Origin: Pseudomonas sp. R76
GTDB taxonomy: Bacteria; Pseudomonadota; Gammaproteobacteria; Pseudomonadales; Pseudomonadaceae
Length of the DNA: 64,000 nt
Direction of reading: 5' to 3'
Assembly: GCF_009834565.1 (NCBI RefSeq)
Contig: NZ_CP019428.1
Span: forward strand, 4,154,001-4,218,000
Below the pieces are notes generated by a model, which did not search any database, was not told the origin of the DNA, and saw only the letters and a list, made by a program, of their open reading frames with translations. Below, one piece after another: positions 40,051 to 49,215 of this stretch (positions are counted from its first letter, which is position 1; each line of letters begins with the position of its first letter). The position numbers and the translations under genes were made by a program.

Positions 40051-40245
40051 ATTTTTTATACCGGGGCAGCCCTTCGAAAGCAAGTACTGCCACTGCGCTA
40101 CCCCTCTAAAAGCCTGTATAAACGGGCATAACGAGGGTAGTCGAGGGTTTTGGACGCCGCTCGAACCCGGCCGCAGAAAATTCGTTTCAAGGGGTAAAAC
40201 CGCTCTACATCCATGGCTGGCGAAGCGCATTGAACACGGTTACTA

Positions 40246-40265
40246 TTCAAACAATATTTTAAAAA
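40246..40265. promoter_or_regulatory. Candidate TetR operator 2
   Basis: TTCAAACAATATTTTAAAAA lies about 100 bp upstream of the exporter ATPase gene and mirrors operator 1. Confidence 0.5.
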
Positions 40266-40366
40266 CAAGAAATAAAACCAGTCCGTGACGCGTACCAGCC
40301 AGCTACCGAACTTGTTACAAAGATTTACCGGGGGCAAGCGGCACCGTCGAGACTGCAGGCGTAGTC

Positions 40367-41074
40367 ATGATGACAGAGACCCCCGCGCACCCAGGCTTGA
40401 TCTCCCTGCAAGGCATCGGCAAGCACTATCAGCTCGCCGGGCAACACCTGTCCATTCTTAACGATGTATGCCTGGCCATCGCCCGCGGTGACAGCTGCGG
40501 CATTCTCGGCGCCTCCGGTTCCGGCAAAAGCACCCTGCTCAATATTCTCGGCCTGTTGGACTTGCCCAATTACGGCCAGTACCACTTTGCCGGCCACGAT
40601 ATTTTCAGCGCCAGCCCGGATGAGCTGGCGGCGATCCGCAACCAGCAGATCGGCTTCGTGTTCCAGAGTTTCAACCTGCTGCCGCGCCTCAGTGCCGTGG
40701 ACAACGTCGCCCTGCCCCTGAGTTATCGCGGCGTGTCACGCCATGAATCCGTGGAGCAGGCGTTGCGCATGCTCGAACAAGTCGGCCTGGCCGAGCGTGC
40801 CCACCATCGCCCCGCCGACCTTTCCGGCGGCCAGCGCCAACGCGTGGCCATTGCCCGCGCGCTGGTCGGCAAACCTTCGGTGATTCTCGCCGACGAACCC
40901 ACCGGCAACCTCGACAGCACCACTGCCCAAGAGATCATGGACTTGCTCCTGGCCCTCAACCGCGAGCAGCAAGTGACGCTGATCATCGTCACCCATGACC
41001 CCCATATCGCCGAGCGCCTGGAGCGCAAAATCCTGGTGCGCAATGGCGTGGTGCATGAGGCCGGACGCCTATGA
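40367..41074 (+). CDS. ABC exporter ATPase (MacB/LolD type)
   Basis: A 235-residue ATP-binding subunit with Walker A GASGSGKSTLLN, Q-loop QIGFVFQSFNLLPRL, signature LSGGQRQRVAIARAL, Walker B VILADEPTGNLDS and switch His in VTHD. It energises a mechanotransmission-type ABC exporter. ATG 40367 and 40370 are both possible. The stop overlaps the permease start (ATGA). With the permease, TolC-like channel and adaptor genes it forms a complete tripartite exporter. Confidence 0.95.
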   Translation: MMTETPAHPGLISLQGIGKHYQLAGQHLSILNDVCLAIARGDSCGILGASGSGKSTLLNILGLLDLPNYGQYHFAGHDIFSASPDELAAIRNQQIGFVFQSFNLLPRLSAVDNVALPLSYRGVSRHESVEQALRMLEQVGLAERAHHRPADLSGGQRQRVAIARALVGKPSVILADEPTGNLDSTTAQEIMDLLLALNREQQVTLIIVTHDPHIAERLERKILVRNGVVHEAGRL

Positions 41075-42270
41075 GCCTGCGGGTTGAGCAGAACCTGAGC
41101 CAACTGCTGCACGAAGCGTTTGTGAGCCTGCGCACCCTGGGCAAACGCTCGGTCCTGGCGTTGCTGGGTATCGTGATCGGCAGTTCGTCGGTGGTGGCGC
41201 TGATCAATATCGGCCATAACGCCGCAGTGGATGCGGCGCTGATTTTCAAAGACATGGGCACCGACACGCTGATCGCCCAGTTCCCGGCCAAGGGCAGCGG
41301 CAACACACCGATGCGCGCCAGCCTCGACCTCGAGGCCGTGCGCCGAGCCGTACCGGGCATCGCCCATATCGGCGCACTCAGTTTGTTCAGCGGGCCCATC
41401 GTGTTCCATGGCCGCAGCGCCAACGCCAACTTTGTCGGCGCTACCCCGGACATCAATGACGCCATGCGCCTGGCCGTGCGCGAGGGGCGCTTTCTGTCGA
41501 GTTTCGACGCCGGCGAAACCTATGGCGTGATTGGCGACCAAGTCGCCCAAGCCCTGGGCGCGCCGGGCGACCCGCTGCGGCTGGGCGACCGCATCCGCAT
41601 CAACGACTACCTGTTCCTGGTGATAGGCATTCTGCACAACCAGCCGCGCGCCATGCTGATGCCGGTGCAGGCCAACGAATCGCTGTTTATCCCCGCCGAA
41701 GGCATGCGCCGCATCTACCCCGCGCCGCAGATCGGCAACGTGATTATTCGCGCCGCCCCCGGCCAGGACATGGAGCAGATCGCCCGCGACGCCGCCATCG
41801 CCCTGAAAAGCCAACTCACCGACCACGATGTCGACATCCAGGTGCCCCAGCAAATGATCGATGGCATGACCCGGCAAAGCCGCACATTCGCCTACTTGCT
41901 GCTGGCCCTGGGCGCGATCTCGCTGGTGGGCGGCGGCGTCGGTGTGATGAACGTGATGCTGATGAATGTCTCGGAGCGCCGCCGTGAGATCGGCATCCGC
42001 ATGGCCCTGGGTGCGCGCCAGCGCGATATCCGCAACCTGTTCCTGCTCGAAGCCGTGACCCTGACCGCCGTCGGCGCACTCTGCGGCGCGGTGCTGGGCA
42101 TGACCGCCGCCTGGTTCTACGCCTGGCTGTCGGGCTGGGAATTCGCCCTGGCCGCCGCCGCGCTACCGTTGGGGGTCGGCAGCACGCTGCTGGTGGGCTT
42201 GTTCTTTGGCATCTACCCGGCGGTGTCGGCCTCGCGGCTGCAGCCAGTGGAGGCCTTGCGTGATGAATAA
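41071..42270 (+). CDS. ABC exporter permease (MacB/FtsX family)
   Basis: A 399-residue permease. It has an N-terminal membrane helix after TLGKRSVLALLGIVIGSSSVVALI, a large periplasmic MacB-type domain, and three C-terminal membrane helices (FAYLLLALGAISLVGGGVGVMNVMLMNVSERRREIGIRMALGARQRDI and onward). MacB usually carries its ATPase in the same chain; here it is separate. It overlaps the ATPase gene and the TolC-like gene. Confidence 0.93.
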   Translation: MSLRVEQNLSQLLHEAFVSLRTLGKRSVLALLGIVIGSSSVVALINIGHNAAVDAALIFKDMGTDTLIAQFPAKGSGNTPMRASLDLEAVRRAVPGIAHIGALSLFSGPIVFHGRSANANFVGATPDINDAMRLAVREGRFLSSFDAGETYGVIGDQVAQALGAPGDPLRLGDRIRINDYLFLVIGILHNQPRAMLMPVQANESLFIPAEGMRRIYPAPQIGNVIIRAAPGQDMEQIARDAAIALKSQLTDHDVDIQVPQQMIDGMTRQSRTFAYLLLALGAISLVGGGVGVMNVMLMNVSERRREIGIRMALGARQRDIRNLFLLEAVTLTAVGALCGAVLGMTAAWFYAWLSGWEFALAAAALPLGVGSTLLVGLFFGIYPAVSASRLQPVEALRDE

Positions 42271-43741
42271 AGGGCTGCTGCTACTGATTTTCGCGAGCCT
42301 GCCGACCATGGCCGCCGACGTGGTGATCAACCCTTCGGCCCCCAGCACCACCCGCAGCGGTTATGACCGCAGTGTCTCGCTCAAAGCCCAGGCCACCAAC
42401 ATGACCCTGGGCGATGCGGTGTACCTGGGCTTGCGCAACAACCCGGCGATCCGCAGCGCGTACCTGCAGCGCGTTGCACAAAAATTCGACCTGCGCGTGG
42501 CCGAAGACACCTTCAACCCCAAGCTCACCCTCAACAGTTATTACCGCCAAAGTCGCGGTACCGCGGATAACGCCCGCAATGCCAACCTGGCGCCGAACGC
42601 CACCTTGCTCGGCGAATACGGCACCCGCCTGAGCATGGCCTGGACCCAGCAACTGAACAACGCCGACCGGGCCGGCCGCTACCGCAGCGACGGCCTCGAC
42701 CTGGCGCTTATCCAGCCGCTGATGCGCGGTGCCGGCTGGGACGCCACCACCGCGCCGTTGCGCCTGTCACGCCTGTCGGAGCAGGCTAACCGCCTGAACC
42801 TCAAGGCCACCGTGGCGCAGACCATCAGCCAGATCATCGCCACCTACCGCGAGCTGCTGCGTGCCCAGGAGCAACTGAGCATCGTCCAGGACGCGCTCAA
42901 ACGTTCCGGCACCTTGCTGGAAGTCAACAAGGCCTTGATCAGTGCTGGGCGCATGGCCGAGTTCGAAATCGTGCAGACCGAAGCCGACATTGCCACCCAG
43001 CAGCTCGGCGTGGAAGAAGCCCAGAACCAACTCGATACCAGCCGCCTGGCGCTGCTGCGCCTGCTGGCCCTGGACCTGTCGACGCCGATCCGCGCCAGCG
43101 AGGCCCTGGAGGCCAAGCCGATGACCATCGACAAGCGCCAGGCCTTCAACCTGGCGCAGACCCAGCAACCGGAATACCTCGCCGCCCTGCTCGGCAGCCA
43201 GCAGGCCGACCTCAACCTGGTGATCGCCAAGGATTCCGGGCGCTGGCAAGTCGACCTGGTGGCCGGGGCCAACCAGCTTCGCGATGCCTACAATAACGAC
43301 AACGGCAGCAGCAATAACCGCTCGTGGAACAGCTATGCCGGGGTGCAGGTGCAAATCCCGATCGGCGACATCAGCACCCGCCAGGCCGAAGTGCGCGCAC
43401 GGGTCAATGTGGAAGATCAGGAAATCCACATCACCGACGCGCGCCAGGAACTGGAACGCAGCGTCAACGACGTGGTGCGCGACCTCGGCACGCGCTGGCG
43501 CCAATATGAAATCGCCCAACGTGCGGTGGAATTGTCGCGGCGCAAGATTGAGATCGAGCGGGAAAAACTCAGCGCCGGGCGCTCCACCAACTTCCAGGTA
43601 CTGAGTTTCGAGACCGACCTGCGCAACGCCGAAAATTCGCAGCTCAATGCGCTGATCGCTTATTTGAACGCCCAGACCCAGCTCGACTTGACGCTGGGCA
43701 TGACGCTGGAAAGTTGGGAAATCGCCCTCAATGACTACTAA
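42263..43741 (+). CDS. TolC-family outer-membrane efflux protein
   Basis: A 492-residue channel protein with leader MNKGLLLLIFASLPTMAA and two repeated outer-membrane efflux domains of long helices (LGDAVYLGLRNNPAIRSAYLQRVAQKFDLRVAEDTFNPKLTL; QAEVRARVNVEDQEIHITDARQELERSVNDVVRDL). ATG 42263 lies inside the end of the permease gene (8-bp overlap). The stop overlaps the adaptor gene by 11 bp. It completes the outer-membrane part of the exporter. Confidence 0.92.
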   Translation: MNKGLLLLIFASLPTMAADVVINPSAPSTTRSGYDRSVSLKAQATNMTLGDAVYLGLRNNPAIRSAYLQRVAQKFDLRVAEDTFNPKLTLNSYYRQSRGTADNARNANLAPNATLLGEYGTRLSMAWTQQLNNADRAGRYRSDGLDLALIQPLMRGAGWDATTAPLRLSRLSEQANRLNLKATVAQTISQIIATYRELLRAQEQLSIVQDALKRSGTLLEVNKALISAGRMAEFEIVQTEADIATQQLGVEEAQNQLDTSRLALLRLLALDLSTPIRASEALEAKPMTIDKRQAFNLAQTQQPEYLAALLGSQQADLNLVIAKDSGRWQVDLVAGANQLRDAYNNDNGSSNNRSWNSYAGVQVQIPIGDISTRQAEVRARVNVEDQEIHITDARQELERSVNDVVRDLGTRWRQYEIAQRAVELSRRKIEIEREKLSAGRSTNFQVLSFETDLRNAENSQLNALIAYLNAQTQLDLTLGMTLESWEIALNDY

Positions 43742-44978
43742 CAAAAAATACCTGCTGGGAGCCTTGCTCGTCGTGCTGTTGGCGGGCACCGGCATTGCCC
43801 TGCGCAGCCCGGCGACCGGCCAGGCCACCGCGACCACGCAATGGCTGGTCGTCAAGCCTGACCCGCTGGTGCACCAGATCGGCTTGGTGGGCAGGATCGA
43901 ACCCGACACCACCCTCATCCTCACGGCGCCGTTCGACGGCAACGTGCTGGCCAATCTGGTGGAGCAAGGTCAGCGCGTCGAGGCTGGCCAGGTGCTGCTG
44001 CGCATGGACCCGTCCACCCTCGAAGTGCAACTGCGCGACGCACTGTCCATCCTGCTCAAGGCCCGTCGCGCCGTGCAGGAGATGCAGGACTGGAACAGCA
44101 GCCCCACCGTCAGCCGCGCGCGCCGCAGCCTGCGCACCGCCGAAATGACCGCCGGCAACACCCAGCGCAAACTCACCGAGAGCGAAAACCTGTTCAAGCG
44201 CGGCATCATCCCGCGCAATGAACTGGACGATCTCAAGCAACAGGCCCAGCAACAGCAACTCGACCTCGCCTCCGCCCGCAGCGAACTGCAGCAAGCGCTG
44301 GATCAAGGCCAGGGCGAATACCGGCAGATCGCCGATATGGAACTGACCAACGCCACGGTGAAATACGACGCCCTGCACACGCTGCTGGAGGGCAAGGAGG
44401 TCAAGGCGCCGTTCTCGGGCATAGTAGTGCCCGCACCCGGCAGCAACAGCTCGCCCCAAGGTGCCGGCAACACCAATGCACCGGTGCAGGCCGGCAGCAA
44501 AGTCAGCCAGGGCCAGGTGCTGTTTGGCCTGGCGAACATCGAGCGATTGAAAATCGTCGCCAAAGTGTCGGAGTTGGACATCAACCAGTTGCACCAGGGC
44601 CAGGCGGTGGAAGTAATGGGCGATGGCTTCGACGGTGAACGGCTGACCGGGTCCGTGAGCGTGGTCAGTGGCTTGGCGATAGCCAGCGACAGCCAGGGCA
44701 GCGCGCAATTTCCGGTGACCTTGTCGATACCCAAGCTGACGCCGCAGCAATTGCAGCGGGTGCGGCTGGGGATGAGTGCACGGTTGACCATTGTCACGTA
44801 CAACAATGAGCAGGCGATTGTGGTGCCGAGCCAGGCGATCCAGGCGGACAAAACAGTCGAATACCGCGAGGCGATGGATAAGCCAGTGGAACGGGTGAAA
44901 GTCACCACCGGGCAGTCGACCGCGCAGGGGGTGGAAGTGTTTGGCCTGAAGCCGGGCTTCGTGAAGATTGGCGGTTGA
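43731..44978 (+). CDS. HlyD/MacA-type periplasmic adaptor
   Basis: A 415-residue membrane fusion protein with N-terminal anchor (KKYLLGALLVVLLAGTGIAL), a lipoyl half-domain (ILTAPFDGNVLANLVEQGQRVEAGQVLLRMD), a helical hairpin, the second lipoyl half (VKAPFSGIVVPAPG) and a beta-barrel. It would join the ABC permease to the TolC-like channel. It is the last gene of the operon. Unlike most operons the adaptor gene comes last. Substrate unknown: no biosynthetic genes are adjacent. Confidence 0.92.
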   Translation: MTTNKKYLLGALLVVLLAGTGIALRSPATGQATATTQWLVVKPDPLVHQIGLVGRIEPDTTLILTAPFDGNVLANLVEQGQRVEAGQVLLRMDPSTLEVQLRDALSILLKARRAVQEMQDWNSSPTVSRARRSLRTAEMTAGNTQRKLTESENLFKRGIIPRNELDDLKQQAQQQQLDLASARSELQQALDQGQGEYRQIADMELTNATVKYDALHTLLEGKEVKAPFSGIVVPAPGSNSSPQGAGNTNAPVQAGSKVSQGQVLFGLANIERLKIVAKVSELDINQLHQGQAVEVMGDGFDGERLTGSVSVVSGLAIASDSQGSAQFPVTLSIPKLTPQQLQRVRLGMSARLTIVTYNNEQAIVVPSQAIQADKTVEYREAMDKPVERVKVTTGQSTAQGVEVFGLKPGFVKIGG

Positions 44979-44991
44979 AACGCCGATTAAC

Positions 44992-45093
44992 TGTGGGAGC
45001 TGGCTTGTCGGATCGCCGCACCGTTGCGATGGCATCAACGGGTTATGCCTGATACACCGAGGTGCCTGCATCGCAGGCAAGCCAGCTCCCACA
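44992..45093. repeat. REPIN, one arm diverged
   Basis: The left arm GTGGGAGCTGGCTTGTCGGA is altered while the right arm is standard. From about 45026 it matches the REPIN at 5262-5348. Confidence 0.7.
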
Positions 45094-45136
45094 GAAAAGC
45101 AGAGCGCAAAAGACTGGCGGCCGAACTCGGTCTAAT

Positions 45137-45225
45137 TGTGGGAGCGGGCTTGCTCGCGAAGGCGGTGGGTCAGTTACACAATAGCTGGCTGACACACCGC
45201 ATTCGCGAGCAAGCCCGCTCCCACA
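45137..45225. repeat. REPIN of the TTGCTCGCGA type
   Basis: Counterpart of the element at 5392-5480 in the left flank of the first IS copy. Confidence 0.8.
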
Positions 45226-45517
45226 TTTTGGATCTCAGTACATCAGGTAGATGTGCTTTTGCCCTGCTTTTGCTTCTACCACTCAGGTCGGCTACCAGGC
45301 CGCCGTGCTGTAGATCTTGATCTTGATTTTGATCTGGGATCGCCCCGTCAACCACGCTGGCCGAACGCAGGCTTTGGAGCGGGGGTAACCCGGCAGGACG
45401 CCGGGTTAGCCGCGCTGGGCCAGGGATGGCCCATCGCGGCGGCCCCCGCTCCAAAGCCGGAGTGAGGGCACACCGAGCCTAGGCGAGGTGCCGAGTGGTG
45501 GGGCGTGTACGGGACAA

Positions 45518-46799
45518 CCACATGGGTTACACAAAAGTGCATTCACATAGGTAACACTTTGAGTGAAATATAGCCGTCCTTGTCTGCATGCCTCGCATCC
45601 ACTTGTCCGAGGATCACTGGGCCGAAAATAACAGCCCACACATCGTCGCTCAGCATCTCCATTCCAATAGTCTGGTATTTCAGTAAATGCCCCACATAAA
45701 TCCGCAGACCTGACCGATAAATCATCCCGTTTGAGTCAGTCCGGTAACACTCAATATGACTTGCATAACCCATCTCCGGCAGTTTCTCCGGATAGGCTCG
45801 AGGTGAAGGTGAATAGCATGAAGCCGGTGTTTTCTGGCTCAGCGCTTCATGCCCTCGCTCGTAATTGTAGTGCCGTATGAAACGATCAAAGTGTTTCTGC
45901 TGAGACTCCCAAGCAACCGCAGGTGGATTGGGCAAAGTGCTTTTCAGTGTTCGGTGCATACGCTCGTGCCGGCCATTTTGGTCTGGCCGACCGGGCTCGA
46001 TACGCTCAGGAATGATACCCAGCCGTAGCCACCAGATCGACAACTGTGACAGCCCTCCGCGCCCTGTGCTGGCAAACGGCACTCCGTTGTCAGTACGGAT
46101 GCGCTCAGGCAAACCATACTCGCGAAACACCCGTTCGAACGTCTCTTGGGTCTCCTTGAAATTGGTGCTGGGCATGCTCTGACAGGCAAGTAAGAAGCGA
46201 CTGGCATGATCCATGATTGTTAGCGGATAACACCATACGCCCGCGCCTGTCAGGTACTGGCCTTTGTAGTCAGCACTGAAAAGCTGATTAGGCACATCTG
46301 CCTTACGTAACGGTTTTGGATAGACAGCAACTCTTGGCCGCAAGGGGCGCGGCGTGATCAGATCAGCCGCTTTAAGGATGTTATAAATAGTCGTTTTCGA
46401 GGGCGGATCCTGGCCCGGAAAACGCTTTATCAAATCACTCTGGATTTTTTTCGGACCAGGGATTGTCTCGCCTATAGAACGAAGTTCGATAATTGCCTGC
46501 TTTACCGCCAAAGGCACCACATAAGTCTGGTGGTGCCGACGACGACTACGCTCATCAAGCCCACCGGGGCCTTCTGTTTTGTATCGCTCGACCCACTTAT
46601 AGCCAGTCTTTCGGCTGATTTCATAGTCTCGACATAGCTGACTAAGGCTGTGTTTTCCAGTCAGGTATTCAGCGACAAACATCACTTTGAGGTCCATAGG
46701 TTTCAGCTCTTTCCAGGGCATGGTCAGATCCTCACGAAATCGACCCTGCCAGTTAAAAACTGTTACCTATGTGCGTGAACTGATTTGTAACCCATGTGG
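45518..46799 (-). mobile_element. IS481-family insertion sequence, copy 2
   Basis: A 1282-bp copy with the same ends, orientation and host repeat as 5790-7071. Homology continues for about 490 bp to the left and 105 bp to the right, so the two loci form direct repeats of nearly 2 kb around the T3SS-containing segment. Confidence 0.87.
45543..46721 (-). CDS. IS481-family transposase, copy 2
   Basis: A 392-residue DDE transposase differing from copy 1 by only two residues (Ala in RAYPEK, His in HADKDG). The HTH, LDERSRRRHH segment and the Asp, Asp and Glu of the catalytic core are all intact, so either copy could be active. Very few nucleotide changes separate the copies, which points to recent duplication or gene conversion. 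Confidence 0.93.
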   Translation of the reverse strand: MPWKELKPMDLKVMFVAEYLTGKHSLSQLCRDYEISRKTGYKWVERYKTEGPGGLDERSRRRHHQTYVVPLAVKQAIIELRSIGETIPGPKKIQSDLIKRFPGQDPPSKTTIYNILKAADLITPRPLRPRVAVYPKPLRKADVPNQLFSADYKGQYLTGAGVWCYPLTIMDHASRFLLACQSMPSTNFKETQETFERVFREYGLPERIRTDNGVPFASTGRGGLSQLSIWWLRLGIIPERIEPGRPDQNGRHERMHRTLKSTLPNPPAVAWESQQKHFDRFIRHYNYERGHEALSQKTPASCYSPSPRAYPEKLPEMGYASHIECYRTDSNGMIYRSGLRIYVGHLLKYQTIGMEMLSDDVWAVIFGPVILGQVDARHADKDGYISLKVLPM

Positions 46800-46940
46800 G
46801 TGAGTCATACCGGCGAGGACTTTTTGGTTACTTTTTGGTCCCTCAAAAAGTGACCCGCTGTAAGAGCGGAACCCTAAGTGGCCGTTACCTAAATAACGGA
46901 TATGTACTCCGACCCAAGACCTCCAGCGCCCAACACATAG

Positions 46941-47037
46941 CCTTCGCGAGCAAGCCCGCTCCCACATTTGGAATGGAGGGTGTCAGGTAGATTTGGTTGC
47001 CTGGGAGGCCGCTATCGCAGGCAATCCAGCTCCCACA
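46941..47037. repeat. Two single REP halves in the same orientation
   Basis: CGCGAGCAAGCCCGCTCCCAC (first type, one base over its usual core) and, 45 bp on, CTATCGCAGGCAATCCAGCT. Neither has its inverted partner nearby. They fill the gap after the FAD-protein gene. Confidence 0.6.
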
Positions 47038-48432
47038 TCAAATTTTCGTCAGTTTCAAAGCCAACGCCTTCGCCTGCAGCGCCACATCGGTCACAGCCGT
47101 ACTCTCCCACCACATCCCCCGCAACGGCGGCCCCATGGCAAACAATCGCAGGCTGACATTGCCCTCAGCATCCACCACCGCCCCCGACACATCCGCCGCA
47201 ATCCCCAACGCCAACGGCCCCGGCCGGATCAACCCACGCTTGAGCAACTGCTGCGGCAACGGCCTGGCCACCCGGCGCCAATCGTATTCGATACCGCTGG
47301 AATTGATCAGCGCCGCGCCCGACACCTGCGTCACCGCCTGCTCACCACGACGCCGCAAGCGAATAGTCACACCACCGTCCAACGCCACCACCCCCTTGAA
47401 CGACGCCGCCTGAATCCGCAACCGCCCTTCAGCCTGCAACCGCGCCACCAACTGCGCACTCAACGGCGGCGAACGGTGATGATGGCTCTCCCACCACGGC
47501 CGTACATGACGCACGAACTGGCGCTTCTCACGCTCGTCGGCCTGGCTCCACAAACGGCCGATGTGCGCGCGCACGGTGTCCAGCGGCGCCTGCCAATCGA
47601 TGCCCTGGGCCTGCGCGATCCGGCATTGGCGGCGCACCTCGCGCAGCAGTTGCCTTGGGCTGCGCAGGCTGTGGTCAGCGGCGAGAAAGTCTTCCCAGCT
47701 TGGCGGCTGCCGACGCACATGCGGCAACAGACCGTGCCGCGAGAAAATCTCGATGGGCCCACGATGGCCCGCCTGCTCCAGCGACACCACAGCATCGACC
47801 ATGGTCAGCCCGGAACCGATGATCAGCACCGTCGATTGCGGGTCGATGTGAGTCATGGCCTGCACATCCCACGGGTCCACGGCGGCGGCGTTCAAACCGC
47901 TGGACTCGGTCTGCGGTGTACGCGCCGCCGGGAACATGCCGGTGGCCAGCACCGCGTAAGTGCCGCGCAGTTGCTGGCCGTTATCGAGGGTAAGCAATGT
48001 GGCTGCCTCGTCCACCTGCAGGTCGATCACTTCGCCACGCACATGCTCGACGGTGGATGCCGACAGCGCCTTGGCTTCGGCCAGCCGCTGCTGCGCGTAC
48101 ACGCCAAAAATCCCGCGCGGCGGGAACAGTTCACTGATCGGCACATGCTGCTGATCCGATTCCGGCCAACCTCCGGCGCCGATGTAGTCGATGAGCCACT
48201 GGGTCAGGTCATCGGCGTTGTCCGGGTCCACACTCATGCGCGCGGCGTTACCGTTCAAGGTGTGGCCCAGCTCAACGGCGCTGTAGGCCTCGCCGCGCCC
48301 GAGTTCGGCGCGCGGTTCAATCACCAGGATGTGCCGCTGCCCGGGCTGGCGCAGCAGTTGCACGGCCAACATCGTGCCGCTCAGGCCGCCGCCGATGATC
48401 AATACATCAGCGTTGCGGATGGATTCAGTCAT
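47038..48432 (-). CDS. FAD/NAD(P)-binding protein (YdhS/COG4529 type)
   Basis: A 464-residue flavoprotein-like protein. The N-terminal dinucleotide fold is GGGLSGTMLAVQLL, followed by a conserved HTLNGNAARMSVDPDNADDLTQWL segment and a second site near VLIIGSGLTMVDAVVSL. The reaction is unknown for this family. It is the last gene downstream of the Liv-type importer and starts 12 bp after livF, so it may process the imported compound. No leader is present. Confidence 0.85.
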   Translation of the reverse strand: MTESIRNADVLIIGGGLSGTMLAVQLLRQPGQRHILVIEPRAELGRGEAYSAVELGHTLNGNAARMSVDPDNADDLTQWLIDYIGAGGWPESDQQHVPISELFPPRGIFGVYAQQRLAEAKALSASTVEHVRGEVIDLQVDEAATLLTLDNGQQLRGTYAVLATGMFPAARTPQTESSGLNAAAVDPWDVQAMTHIDPQSTVLIIGSGLTMVDAVVSLEQAGHRGPIEIFSRHGLLPHVRRQPPSWEDFLAADHSLRSPRQLLREVRRQCRIAQAQGIDWQAPLDTVRAHIGRLWSQADEREKRQFVRHVRPWWESHHHRSPPLSAQLVARLQAEGRLRIQAASFKGVVALDGGVTIRLRRRGEQAVTQVSGAALINSSGIEYDWRRVARPLPQQLLKRGLIRPGPLALGIAADVSGAVVDAEGNVSLRLFAMGPPLRGMWWESTAVTDVALQAKALALKLTKI

Positions 48433-48444
48433 GCACGTTCGCCC

Positions 48445-49212
48445 TTACTGTTTACCCAGATAAATATCATGCAAATCGCCACGCGCGAGCAGCTCGGCCG
48501 CGCTGCCGCTCAACACTACCCGCCCAGTATCCAGCACGTAGCCCTGGGACGCATAGTTGAGCGCGACGTTGATGTTCTGTTCGGCGATCAAAAAGCTCAC
48601 CTGCTGCTCACGGTTGAGCTGCGCGATGATCTCGAAAATCTCCTGCACAATCATCGGCGCCAACCCCATCGACGGCTCGTCGAGCAGCACCAAGGTCGGG
48701 CGAGTCATCAGCGCCCGGCCAATGGCGACCATTTGCTGCTCGCCGCCCGACGTCAGCCCCGCGCGGGTGTGGCGCTTGGTCTTGAGCCGTGGGAACCAGG
48801 CGTAGATGCGTTCCAGGTCGTGCTCCATGGCCTTGCGGCTGAGGCGTCGCACAAAGCCGCCGCTGCGCAGGTTGTCTTCCACCGTCAGTTGGCCGAACAC
48901 ATGCCGACCTTCCAGCACATGAACCATGCCCTGGCGCACGCGCTGGCTGGGGTCGATGCCGGCCACATCGCGCCCGGCATAGGTGATCACACCCCGGCTG
49001 ACCTCGGCCCGCTCGGCACGCACCAACCCCGAGATCGCCTTGAGCGTGGTGCTTTTGCCCGCGCCATTGGCGCCGAGCAAGGCGACGATGGCGCCCTTGG
49101 GCACATTCAAGGACACCCCGGCCACCGCCAGGATCGCGCCGTCGTAGATCACTTCGATGTCGTTGACCGTCAGCAGCGACGGCTGTGCAGTTTCAGCGGC
49201 GGCTTGGCTCAT
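48445..49212 (-). CDS. livF: Branched-chain-type ABC importer ATPase LivF
   Basis: A 255-residue ATPase with Walker A LLGANGAGKSTTLKAI, signature TSGGEQQMVAIGRAL and Walker B VLLDEPSMGL. It pairs with LivG to power an importer of the hydrophobic amino acid family. The gene lies 3 bp after the binding-protein gene. Substrate is probably not a branched-chain amino acid, given the neighbouring ligase-like and sulfur genes. Confidence 0.92.
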   Translation of the reverse strand: MSQAAAETAQPSLLTVNDIEVIYDGAILAVAGVSLNVPKGAIVALLGANGAGKSTTLKAISGLVRAERAEVSRGVITYAGRDVAGIDPSQRVRQGMVHVLEGRHVFGQLTVEDNLRSGGFVRRLSRKAMEHDLERIYAWFPRLKTKRHTRAGLTSGGEQQMVAIGRALMTRPTLVLLDEPSMGLAPMIVQEIFEIIAQLNREQQVSFLIAEQNINVALNYASQGYVLDTGRVVLSGSAAELLARGDLHDIYLGKQ

Positions 49213-49215
49213 GGT

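Larger units (their letters stand above)
40010..40366. other. Divergent promoter region of TetR gene and exporter operon
   Basis: This 357-bp region has two AT-rich patches, at 40026-40060 beside the tetR start and at 40246-40275 ahead of the exporter, each containing the candidate operator described separately. The part between them is ordinary GC-rich DNA with no supported gene. Confidence 0.6.
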
